Assembly (NCBI GenBank): GCA_021307315.1 | Contig: JAJSPD010000074.1 | Span: 149,335 to 213,334 of the forward strand | DNA: 64,000 nt | Source: Bisporella sp. PMI_857 | Taxonomy: Eukaryota > Ascomycota > Leotiomycetes > Helotiales > Helotiaceae | Direction: 5' to 3' | In this document: piece by piece, positions 46,225 through 54,901 of the stretch | Layout: each line of letters opens with the position of its first letter | Numbering within the stretch: position 1 is the stretch's first letter | Notes under the pieces: model-generated | The model's input: only the letters and a program-made list of their open reading frames with translations | Database searches by the model: none | What the model was told of the DNA's origin: nothing | Position numbers and translations under genes: made by a program

Positions 46225-46497
46225 ATGCAACAACGCAGTAGGATTTCCAATTCTTCAAGAGATTCAGTACCAATCCTCGATTTCAATAAAATGTGCTTCC
46301 CAAATTCAGCCGTCGTCCCATATGCCAAAGGCATATCAAAAGCCACCTTGCCAAAGCCAACCCGACCAAAGACCATGATGCAAGTCATGGTTTGCTGCCA
46401 ATGTTCCACGGAGACACCAATCAATGGAGGAGCTCCTGGAACTGCCCAGTGCGATAATTGTGGTCATACCGAGTGCAACAACTGCGACTTTCGATAA
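46225..46497 (+). CDS. small cysteine-rich protein with zinc-ribbon-like C-terminus
   Basis: Open frame of 90 codons. The last 34 residues hold CCQCSTET, TAQCDNCGHTECNNC: two CxxC-type knuckles followed by HTECNNC, as in a compact zinc ribbon. Many fungal genomes encode short proteins ending in this kind of C-x2-C-G-H-x3-C-x2-C pattern; no function is known. The start is uncertain: a later ATG (46291) would give a 68-residue protein, and an upstream exon cannot be excluded. Confidence 0.5.
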   Translation: MQQRSRISNSSRDSVPILDFNKMCFPNSAVVPYAKGISKATLPKPTRPKTMMQVMVCCQCSTETPINGGAPGTAQCDNCGHTECNNCDFR

Positions 46498-46710
46498 ATC
46501 GTCGTCAGAGATGTTGAGGAAATGGAGAGTAACGCCAATAGCTTCTCATAGTAAGCTTCAAGAGTAGTTACATGTGGACGTACCAACATTACTACTACCA
46601 GTATATGCACCGCTCTTCCATGCTTAATATACAATAGAAACTCGGTAAATCATGGCATAGGTGATTACAAACTAAGAGGGAGTATAACACTAATAATGCA
46701 CGTAAAATTT

Positions 46711-48030
46711 TTAATCCTCCAAGAGCCCGCTATGACCTTTGACAACATTAAACGCACCACCAGCCCTTCCAAACATGGTCCTCAAATCATCAACAATAGC
46801 ATCCGGACGCTCCCAAGCAGCAAAATGCCCACCACTCTCATGCTCCTTCTCAAAAACAACCGGCCCCATTGTCTGATTCCACAGCTTTGGTAATAATATC
46901 AAATCCTTCGGAAATCTAGAGATGCCAAGCGGTACCACTGAGTATTTCTGCACAGCGGCAAACATGCCAGGATCCCGATGTTCGTTGTTGTAATAAATGT
47001 AGCTTGTGGCAGCAGGACCAGGTCTCGAGAAGTAGTATATACTAACCCATGTCAAGATCTCGTCGTCGGTCCAGAAATAGTTGTCGCTCCAGTCATGTAG
47101 CTTTTCGTAAATCCATGCTAGCAAGCCAACTGGACTATCTTGCATGAAGTACCCAGTAGTGAGAGGTCTCGTGGACTGTTGCTTGTAGTATCCGTTGCCT
47201 TCCTTTGAAAACTCTTCGCTACGTGCGAGGCCAGCGAGCTCGGAAGAAGTCAGTGGCGTTGCTTGGACCTTTGCGTGGAGCTCTGGATGTTCAGTGGCTG
47301 TCGGCTGGGCAGGAGCAACACAGTTAACGTGGTGTGCCTTTACATGCTCAGGTCCATAACTCAAGGCTAGAAACCGAGCGATTCCATAGCCTAAATCTCC
47401 GCCTTGGACAACTGTTGAGCGTTATTAATCATCCTTGTACAGCAGATCATTATACTTGCCATATTCCGTGTATCCTAGAGCGAGCATTAGCTTATGGTAC
47501 GCCTCGGCATGCTGTTCAGAGTGAAATTCTTTCTATGTAGCTGTCAGTATTTGGTAGAATATGCGATAGCAGAGACCCACTTTGTTACTCGCCGAAGAGA
47601 AACCAAAATCAATTAAGCTAGGCGCGACGACATGGAAAGCAGGGAAGTCCTTTCCTCCTTTGATCAACTCAGGTAAGATCTTAGTGACCTCAATGATGCT
47701 CCCTGGCCAGCCATGAAGGAAGAGCAAAGGTATAGCTGTTTTGACAATGCTGGGTTGATGAATGAAATGGATGTCATACGTATTAAAGCCTTGGACATCG
47801 ATATTTGTTGTATATTGAGGTAGTTCATTCAATCTTATCTCAACGGCACGCCAGTCAAAATCGTTCTCCCAGTGGAGAGCAAGTCTTTTGACGTCGGAAA
47901 GTGGCGCCCCATGAGACCAAGGTTGAGCACCAAGGACCTCACTGGGGAAGTCTGTCAAAGCAAGCTTCTGCTTTAGACGGTTTAATTTGTCCTCAGGGAC
48001 AGCAATCTTGAAAGGCGCGATTGAAGACAT
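46711..48030 (-). CDS. epoxide hydrolase (microsomal/EHN type, alpha/beta hydrolase)
   Basis: Opens epoxides to diols. Exons complement(46711..47411, 47460..47532, 47581..48030), 1224 nt, 407 residues. N-terminal EHN domain (FKIAVPEDKLNRLKQKL, WSHGAPLSDVKRL). Alpha/beta-hydrolase core: HGWPG at 106-110, nucleophile D180 in VQGGDLGYG, general-base H370 in ESGGHFAAWERP, DDLR following. No signal peptide or membrane anchor is evident at the N-terminus, unlike mammalian microsomal enzymes. The second intron is GC-AG: the donor G|GCAAGT at 47459 is the only one that keeps VQGGD in frame. A CACGTG box occurs about 260 bp upstream of the start. Confidence 0.9.
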
Positions 48031-48404
48031 GAGAATAGTCGAAATTGGATCTTAACCTTGGCTGTAAATATATAGATGAGAAGTCGAAGAGGTGAAATTT
48101 AAGAAAGAGGAAGACGAGAGCTGACTTTGCATAAGCGAAAATGATGTTGGAATTGGTCAGTACACAATGGATCGAGTGATCCCCTGCTGATACTGCCAAG
48201 AAAGTGAGAATCAACATTGGCGCCCAATCAGCAGCTCCTCTCACACATGTTTGACATAAAACAGGCGCGCTCTCATGTGACTTGTACAAATCACGTGCCG
48301 GAAGTGATCGACACTTACCGAAATTCATACTTCTGTATTACAGTGGCTACAACTCATGCAAAATACGTTCAATTGACTATATAATGGGCATTCTAGATAG
48401 CTAA
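48031..48404. other. promoter side of epoxide hydrolase gene
   Basis: No coding signal; composition turns strongly AT-rich beyond about 48,380. Confidence 0.45.
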
Positions 48405-49050
48405 TTTAATATTTAGTGCTTCTTTCTTTGTTTTTCAACATTATTGTAATCTTTTTAGGCATACTTTCAACTAATGCTTCGAAGGTTTTTTTCTGAATTT
48501 TGGCCTATTTTTGACGAAAAGCATGCTTTATTTCTTTAATAGTCCTGATTTTATAGCGCTTTTTACTAATTGCATTTTTTAATTGTTTCTATAGATTTTC
48601 AATAAGATTAAAATCGGGTGATTGTAAAAGCTAAATTAATAACTTGACTTTGTAAAAAGCTTTGTAAGCAGTAAAAACTTTAGCAAAGTAATATTTTGTT
48701 TTATTTTTTATAATTACTACTTTTTTGCTATATTTCCGAACTATCTTTTTATAAAATGAAACAAAAGCAAGTTTAAAGACTTTATTTGTATAGCGGTGTT
48801 AATTTATTTTGGCTTTTTTTGAAAAGATAACTAAAAGACTTAATTTGTTGCTTATAAAATATTTCTAGACTTTTACACTTGTTTTTTTTGACTTGAATAA
48901 AAGCTTAAAATTTTTGTTAAAGTATTCTTTTTTTAGTTTGCGTGTAATTTACCAGTTTTTGCTATTATATTTAATTTCAAAAGTAAATTCGTTTAACTAT
49001 ATAACTAAGCTCTAATTTTTTTTTTTTCGGCTTTTTCAAAAACTATTTTT
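48405..49050 (-). mobile_element. AT-rich Tc1/mariner transposase relic
   Basis: Minus-strand reading gives the C-terminal third of a Tc1-like transposase: SPDFNLIENL*KQLKN (third catalytic acidic residue in IENxW), then IKEIKHAF, AKIQKKTFEALVESMPKKI and a terminal TKY. Two Trp positions (ENLW near 48590 and the Trp near 48507) are TAG. The whole stretch is overwhelmingly A/T. The N-terminal two-thirds and the terminal inverted repeats are not recognisable. This is the pattern left by RIP on a DNA transposon. Confidence 0.75.
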
Positions 49051-49187
49051 TTTTTGTGTGCGAGCTTAATGTTACGCGCATCGCTAAACAGGACTTATGC
49101 CTTAGGGGCCTGAGGCTCGGTAAGCCTGGCTTACACAGAGAACCCCTGGGGTGGGAAGGTCACGTGATGGATCATGGCTCACGAATG

Positions 49188-49340
49188 TGTCAGGAATCGG
49201 CTTACGTAATAGGCCAAGGAACTAGAAATCTCTTCATGTCTACAGCGTAGATATGACGATATATACATACACACAATACAAGCACTCAACAACCCATATT
49301 CTATCGACGTGATACCATTTACTATTGAATATTCTTGACA
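49188..49340 (+). repeat. left LTR, 153 bp
   Basis: Begins TGTCAGGAATCGG and ends ATTCTTGACA; identical to 50852-51004. Contains ATATATACATACACACAATA, a plausible promoter/initiation region. Confidence 0.95.
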
Positions 49341-49353
49341 GGTTATGAGCCCG
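49341..49353 (+). promoter_or_regulatory. primer-binding site, half-tRNA initiator Met
   Basis: GGTTATGAGCCCG directly abuts the left LTR. It is the reverse complement of the GGGCTCATAACC anticodon arm (CAT anticodon) of eukaryotic initiator tRNA-Met. Copia and Ty5 elements prime from this internal half-tRNA site rather than from the tRNA 3' end. Confidence 0.75.
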
Positions 49354-49381
49354 GCCTAGCGCACTACATACAACCGCCAGC

Positions 49382-50281
49382 ATGTCTACGCAGAACGAAT
49401 ACTACACCTGCAAGTGGGGACGTGTCCTTATCCTCAACGGCGACAACTACACTCAGTTCTCTCAAACCTGCAAAGCAGCTCTGATTTCTTCGAATACCTG
49501 GCCGATCGTTAATGGCACAAGACGTAGGGCTGGGAATGCGCAATCTCTTAAGGAATGGGACGAACTTAATGCTCGCGGAGCAATGATCATTTTCAACTCG
49601 GTTTCTACGAATCTGCAGACTTCACTCGGTGTCGAGATGGATACACAAAATACAGTGGCAATGTGGACAAAGCTGTCAGCATACGACCGTACGACTGATA
49701 GCGTATTTGCTGGCAACTTGAAAGCACAGTTCTATGCCGAAGCCTTCAAACCAGAAAGCGAGAGCCTTCGCACGTTCGTTTTACGACTTGAAACAATACA
49801 GGCTCAACTCTCGAATACGACTTTTGCTTTGTCTGAGAGAGACATGATCGATCGAATTCTGCAAGCTATACCTAGCACACCTCAGTGGCAAGGTCAGCGA
49901 CAGTTCTGCTATCGCGAAAACCTTAATTTGGCACAAACCATCAACTCGTTGCAGTCACTCGAATCTCCGAACCTTTCAGTCGAACCGACTGTTACAGCAT
50001 CAGCTTCTGTAGCTCGTACGAAGAGCTATAAAAAGAACAAGGACAACAATACAAATATACGAAATGAAAAATGCTTCTTTTGTGGGAAAAAGGGGCACTT
50101 GCAAGTTAACTGTTTTTACTACAAAAAGTATCAGCGACGTACTATACAGCGCGAGTCTGATAGCGAAGATTCCGACGAAAAAGAAGAAAGGCCAAAGAAA
50201 AGAAAGCGTACGGAGCATGCAAGCGTTACTGTTGCAGCTGTACATCGTAAGATCGATGGAGTAGATCATTTTTACGCTTAG
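49382..50281 (+). CDS. gag: Gag polyprotein of LTR element (copia-type, with zinc knuckle)
   Basis: Intact intronless frame, 299 residues. N-terminal LNGDNYTQFSQTCKAALIS and the block MWTKLSAYDRTTDSVFAGNL, RTFVLRLETIQAQLSNT, MIDRILQAIP match the copia-type Gag polypeptide family (UBN2/Retrotran_gag_2). A CCHC knuckle follows at about residues 230-243 (CFFCGKKGHLQVNC). The tail is very charged (SDSEDSDEKEERPKKRKRT), then ends after HFYA. Role: packages element RNA into virus-like particles. In autonomous copia elements the frame continues into protease and polymerase; here it ends in TAG, and nothing downstream resembles pol. Confidence 0.9.
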   Translation: MSTQNEYYTCKWGRVLILNGDNYTQFSQTCKAALISSNTWPIVNGTRRRAGNAQSLKEWDELNARGAMIIFNSVSTNLQTSLGVEMDTQNTVAMWTKLSAYDRTTDSVFAGNLKAQFYAEAFKPESESLRTFVLRLETIQAQLSNTTFALSERDMIDRILQAIPSTPQWQGQRQFCYRENLNLAQTINSLQSLESPNLSVEPTVTASASVARTKSYKKNKDNNTNIRNEKCFFCGKKGHLQVNCFYYKKYQRRTIQRESDSEDSDEKEERPKKRKRTEHASVTVAAVHRKIDGVDHFYA

Positions 50282-50284
50282 ATC

Positions 50285-50503
50285 GTTGTTGTTCCTGTAA
50301 GCCAAGCAGAGTTATACAGAAGAGCAGCAGTGCTTTGTACTAGAAATTGTTGTTCCTGTAAGCCAAGCAGAGTTATACAGAAGAGCAGAAGTGCTTGATA
50401 CTTATTGTTGTTCCTGTAAACCAAGCAGAGTTATACAGAAGAGCAGGAGTGCTTTATACTTAAAATTGTTGACTTCCTGCAAGCTTTACAGAGCTATACA
50501 AAG
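50285..50503 (+). repeat. tandem repeat in 3' region of the LTR element
   Basis: Three near-identical units of about 58-61 bp start near 50285, 50346 and 50404. Each begins TTGTTGTTCCTGTAA and contains CCAAGCAGAGTTATACAGAA then GAGCAG and an AGTGCTT end. A fourth, more diverged unit (GACTTCCTGCAAGCTTTACA) follows at about 50465. Non-coding. Confidence 0.9.
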
Positions 50504-50844
50504 ATTGTGAAAGATGCTGAGAATTTAAAAGAGCTAAGTTCAAACCCTCAGATCAAATACAAAGCTGACACTCGTCGAACCACAGTATCAATACATGTAC
50601 GAAAGCAAGGCACTCTTGTACTACAATACAAATGAGGTCTCAAGGACTAGTTTGTAGGGTTGCTGAACTCCTCCTAAATGGGGGAGACGTAAGTGCCTCG
50701 AGTCAGAAAAGCTGTTCTCGATGTAGGAGTTAACGAGGCCTAGCTAGTTGGAGTACCTAAAGATGGAATTGGTGCCAAAGGATCAAAAGGATCAAAACAC
50801 CATGATTCTATATACTATTGAGAAGTGGAGATATTACGACGCCT

Positions 50845-50851
50845 GGGGGAG
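50845..50851 (+). promoter_or_regulatory. polypurine tract
   Basis: GGGGGAG lies immediately before the right LTR, the usual position of the plus-strand primer in LTR retroelements. Confidence 0.65.
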
Positions 50852-51004
50852 TGTCAGGAATCGGCTTACGTAATAGGCCAAGGAACTAGAAATCTCTTCA
50901 TGTCTACAGCGTAGATATGACGATATATACATACACACAATACAAGCACTCAACAACCCATATTCTATCGACGTGATACCATTTACTATTGAATATTCTT
51001 GACA
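50852..51004 (+). repeat. right LTR, 153 bp
   Basis: Identical to 49188-49340 by direct comparison. Confidence 0.95.
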
Positions 51005-51715
51005 TCTATGTCGGTCTTGATTCTCAGGGCCTTGGGCTTTCCCAGAGTCTTACCTGGTTTGTAGATTAGGATATCACTCCAACTAACACGTGATTTCTAT
51101 AGGGAGGATAAGAAGAATATGAACAACAAATTAGCCCATCAATATGGAAGTAAATCCCTTCGGGGTTGACACTGTACCGATGAAGTCACAAAATTCTATT
51201 GTAAATCTGGTCTTACCTCACAATCTTGATGGTTGGTCATAGATATAAGTATGAGTATGGGTATGCATATGCATATGCATATGAATATGAATATGAATAT
51301 GAATATGAATATGAATATGAATATGAATATGCATATGCATATTCTATTCATATGCATACTATATAAACCTGTAGACCATCCCGGGCCTCGCTTAGAGCTC
51401 CTCAATAGGAAATTTCGTCCAAATGTAGTAACCCGAAGGGCTGCGGATGGGGCGTTCAGATTAGATAAGGTTAAATTCAGATTAGATAAGGTTAATAAGG
51501 TTAATGCGGCTAGAGAATTTGGTGGTTGTGAATACAGGAGAAAAGGCGTGTGGAAGTGTTCTGTTTGCCATTCTAGGACACGGCGAGGGTGTTCTATCGT
51601 CGCGCAGCATCTGTGAGCCACTACCCACCCATGCGGTCGGGGGAAGGGCTCAAATGGTGGCGGAGGGCCTCTTGAGGGAGCGAGGTTTGGGGTTCCTCTT
51701 TATGGAGCGTATGGG
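51005..51715. other. intergenic between LTR element and bZIP gene
   Basis: Contains the microsatellite at 51262-51359 and two 18-base direct repeats near 51460-51490 (TTCAGATTAGATAAGGTTAA). A CACGTG box lies near 51088. No gene seen. Confidence 0.5.
51262..51359. repeat. hexanucleotide microsatellite with palindromic ends
   Basis: About ten copies of ATGAAT (and ATGCAT variants) run from 51262 to 51345. The array starts with ATGCATATGCATATGCAT and ends with ATGCATATGCATAT, so the two flanks can pair around the ATGAAT core. Confidence 0.9.
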
Positions 51716-53461
51716 TCATTTATTTGCAAAGGCGGGAGGCGTAGAGGTCCCTGCCCCGGAGGTAGCTATTAGACAGTGCCGGAGGATTGTCGAAGGTGGG
51801 GGGAGCGTGTATGGCATATTTGTAAAGTCGCCCGAAGTATCTGTTCTTCTCCTTCTTGGTGCTGTTTCGGATGTGCTAGGATCCTGCTGATAGCCCGGAG
51901 GAGGCGGAGGAGGACCATCTGACGCTGTCTGTCTTGCAAATGAAGTTGCGCGCATAGACTGCGGACTTGGAGGCGCTTGCATAGCTAGATCCCTCAAATC
52001 CTTGCTTCGATCAAGCACATCACGGAATCGATCTCTCTCTTCTCGGTAAAAGTCCCTTTCGCTCTCCGCCTCTCTAATTCTACGCTCTAACTCACGGTTC
52101 TGCTGCTGCATCTTCTCAATTGTCGTGCTCGCTTCCTTCTCTTTCTCTTTTCGTCGTTGACGGAATCGTGCGGAGGCTCCTGCATTGCGCGCGCGCTTCT
52201 CGTCAGCTAGTCGTGACGCTTGGTGCACGTCAATCGGCACGCTAAACACGCCTCGCGAGGTGGTTATAGTCATAAACTGAGATGGGTCCGTACCCCGACG
52301 CGAATGTTTTGCGCTCGTGGTGACAGACACACTGGAAGGAGGAGCACTGTACGGACCTTCTGTGCCCGAAGCAGATGATGTTTGAAATTGCGGGCCTCCC
52401 GCTCCTTGTGCTTGTTGCATTGACGGAGCAAAGCTTGGTCTAGGGAAATAGAAGCCGCTGGTCGGAGGCGGTTCCTTTTTGTAGATGAAAGATGCTGGAG
52501 AAGCTTGACCGGAAGATAATCCCGCTGAGGCTGATATGCTGGGGCTGATGCTTTGAGCAGGCGATCCTCGTTCGGTAGGTTGCCGCGAGCTCCCGCTTAG
52601 GCGTCGTTCGAGAGAAGGAGTAGATCCGCTGGGCCCAACAGGCGGAAATCTATAATTCTGTAAATGAGCTCGCTCCGGTGGTGTTGGCGTTAGGGCAGGC
52701 GGAGCATCCGGTGGTCCTGCATGTCCAGATGTTGCCGCAAATCCTACTCCACTCCTATGCGGAATAAATTGAGATCGCTGTGCATCAATGGTTCCTTGAC
52801 TCGGTTTATGAAGGATTGTTGTCTGAGCACCTTCCGGTGTCAGTATCGGCCGAGGAGAGCTTCCGCGACTTCTAGAGAAAGTTGATTTATAACTTTTTTG
52901 TGTTGGTGAGGTGTTTGAGGACGCTGGCTGACCAGAAACCGTTTGTTGTAGACCTGCCATAGGGCTAAGCGTAAAGTGTGCAGGGGGGACGGTCGTGGAA
53001 TGCTGTAAGTCTGTGGTACCAGTGGTCACTGGGCGACTAGAGGTTTGAGCTGCATGGAGTCCTTCAGGCTCCGCCGGATTGAGTATTGAATGCACAGAGA
53101 GATCTCTTGATGGCGTTGGTCTCCAGTCTTCGCCCAGCGTTTCTGGTTGTGATACGCTGCCTTGCTGTTGAAAGCGCGCACGTCCCTGATTTTTTGATTG
53201 CTCGGGAAGCTGTCTTTCTGCTGGGTAATTTCTCTGCTGAATGCCATTTGGCTGTTGAAGCAGAGGAAGCGTTAGTTCCTGTCCGCCTGGAGACAATCGA
53301 GATACGGTGCGAGAGGCAGGAGGCTGCTGCGACATCGAGCCTAAAACCAGATGGCCCCGAGGACCGGATAATAACCTCCCTGGCCTGCTGCTTCGCTGCC
53401 CCGGTTCTGATAGCTCTTGAGGCTCACAAACGATTGGGTAGCTTAGAAGTGTGGTCCCCAT
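51716..53461 (-). CDS. bZIP transcription factor
   Basis: Intronless frame of 581 codons. The basic region at about residues 415-437 reads ADEKRARNAGASARFRQRRK, containing the NxxASxRFR signature. A leucine-zipper/coiled-coil region follows (IEKMQQQNRELERRIREAES to about residue 480). The upstream 380 residues are Ser/Pro/Gln-rich with PPPTSGFYFPRPSF and SVPIDVHQASRLADEK just before the basic region. The C-terminus has a poly-proline run (GPPPPPPGY). The first 42 residues are basic and unlike a conserved N-terminus; the second Met (MSQQPPASRTVSRLSP, near 53335) is an equally good start. Target genes unknown. Confidence 0.85.
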   Translation of the reverse strand: MGTTLLSYPIVCEPQELSEPGQRSSRPGRLLSGPRGHLVLGSMSQQPPASRTVSRLSPGGQELTLPLLQQPNGIQQRNYPAERQLPEQSKNQGRARFQQQGSVSQPETLGEDWRPTPSRDLSVHSILNPAEPEGLHAAQTSSRPVTTGTTDLQHSTTVPPAHFTLSPMAGLQQTVSGQPASSNTSPTQKSYKSTFSRSRGSSPRPILTPEGAQTTILHKPSQGTIDAQRSQFIPHRSGVGFAATSGHAGPPDAPPALTPTPPERAHLQNYRFPPVGPSGSTPSLERRLSGSSRQPTERGSPAQSISPSISASAGLSSGQASPASFIYKKEPPPTSGFYFPRPSFAPSMQQAQGAGGPQFQTSSASGTEGPYSAPPSSVSVTTSAKHSRRGTDPSQFMTITTSRGVFSVPIDVHQASRLADEKRARNAGASARFRQRRKEKEKEASTTIEKMQQQNRELERRIREAESERDFYREERDRFRDVLDRSKDLRDLAMQAPPSPQSMRATSFARQTASDGPPPPPPGYQQDPSTSETAPRRRRTDTSGDFTNMPYTLPPPSTILRHCLIATSGAGTSTPPAFANK

Positions 53462-54901
53462 ATTACACAGTACGGATTTCTGTTGTGTTTGTAGGCCTGC
53501 TAATGAGGATTTCTAGCTTGCGGCGTGTAAAATACACAACAAACTTCTATTCTGAGTCAATTGTAGTTTAAAGTTTTCGATTTAGGTATGGAGCATAGCT
53601 AGTGTATCGTCATAGGAGTATGATATGTAGTTGTACGTGATTTCCGTGTAATAAATTATTCGCTTCTGGTTGATATAGGATGATTGTTTCTTATTGAGAG
53701 CAGTACACGGAACTAAATGTAGGAGAAGTTCTGGCCAGTGATCAGTTAAGCAATTGCACGTATAATGAGGAGACCAAATTCTGAGGTAAGAAACAACATA
53801 CTGTGGCAGGAAATATAGCGCTGCTTAGGGCTCCAAAGTTCAACACAACTTCATAACCAGTTAGGAAAGCACGCTTTTTGATTCGAGTAGCGTGGTAGTT
53901 GACGAACATTACAGCTTAGGCGATTATTAATTCTCTGGATAAATGTTGCTAATGGATGTTGACGCTTTTTGAATTGAGTGGATGCTGGGCGTGGTATGAA
54001 TTCAAAAAACCCAAGATGTTGGAGCTTTCGCAGGACCGTTTGTCCCATGTCCCATGGTATCCACAGATACTTCTAGGGTCCATGGTCGAAAATTCGTCTG
54101 GGGTGCTTAGAACCAAGTATCCGGTACAACATTCTGAACTTCCCCGGCAGGCTTTACCGGTCTATTTGCTAACGAGACAATGCGTCTAATCCTTGCGCCC
54201 ACCTCTGCAGAAGCAGAGATGTATCCGGATTGAATTCGTTCAGAGGCGAACCGGCTACCCTGTACCAATACGAGTCCAAATATTATCCTAGGATGATTTG
54301 GACCATTTTTGAGCTTGCCGCTATTACACGAAATGTGACTCAAAATGTATAAGCGGATTATGTAGAAGATAGATCCGCGGCCCTCTTAATAGGTTAACAA
54401 ATATTGTCGCATTAGCGTAGGGATAGGAGCCCATGCAATGTGCAATCACAAAACACATGGGCCTAGAAATTGCGCGTCGGTGTCAGCCGCGACTCACCTC
54501 CCATTTCATGGATATGAAATAGTGAGTAGCTATTTAAAATCGCAATGCTAGCAGGACTTATAATGAGAACTATATCGCTGGGATCCGGCTTCGGTCGGTG
54601 TATAATCTCTTTCTAGAATTTACTGTCTCTCTGTGCTCCACACTGCGTTCGAACTTTCATGCAGTTGGCATGGGGTTGAGTTTGTGCATCTGTAGCCAGC
54701 CGTGAGCCACAGCTTTCGTGGCGAGATTCTCCCTACTATCACGAAATTAGATTCCGTGCCCACACTTGGGTTTCCTGAGCAAAAATTTGCCTTTCTCTGA
54801 CGCTTTACTCTCCGGCGAACATCTAACCTGCCGAGGTTATCATTGTCTGGCGACAATTATTTTCTCACACAGACGGCAAGATCGCAACATCTACAAGCAT
54901 C
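53462..54901. other. divergent interval, bZIP gene / zinc-cluster relic
   Basis: No gene or repeat recognised; presumed bZIP promoter near 53,500-54,000. Confidence 0.45.

Larger units (their letters stand above)
49188..51004 (+). mobile_element. gag-only LTR retrotransposon (TR-GAG-like, copia-type)
   Basis: A 1817 bp element bounded by two direct repeats of 153 bp (49188-49340 and 50852-51004) that I find identical base for base, each TGTCAG...TTGACA. Internal parts in order: primer-binding site immediately after the left LTR, an intact 299-codon gag frame, a tandem-repeat 3' region, a non-coding stretch, and a purine tract touching the right LTR. No protease, integrase, reverse transcriptase or RNase H is present, so it must rely on enzymes from another element. 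LTR identity and an intact frame indicate recent insertion. No 5 bp target duplication is visible (GAATG left, TCTAT right). Confidence 0.92.
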
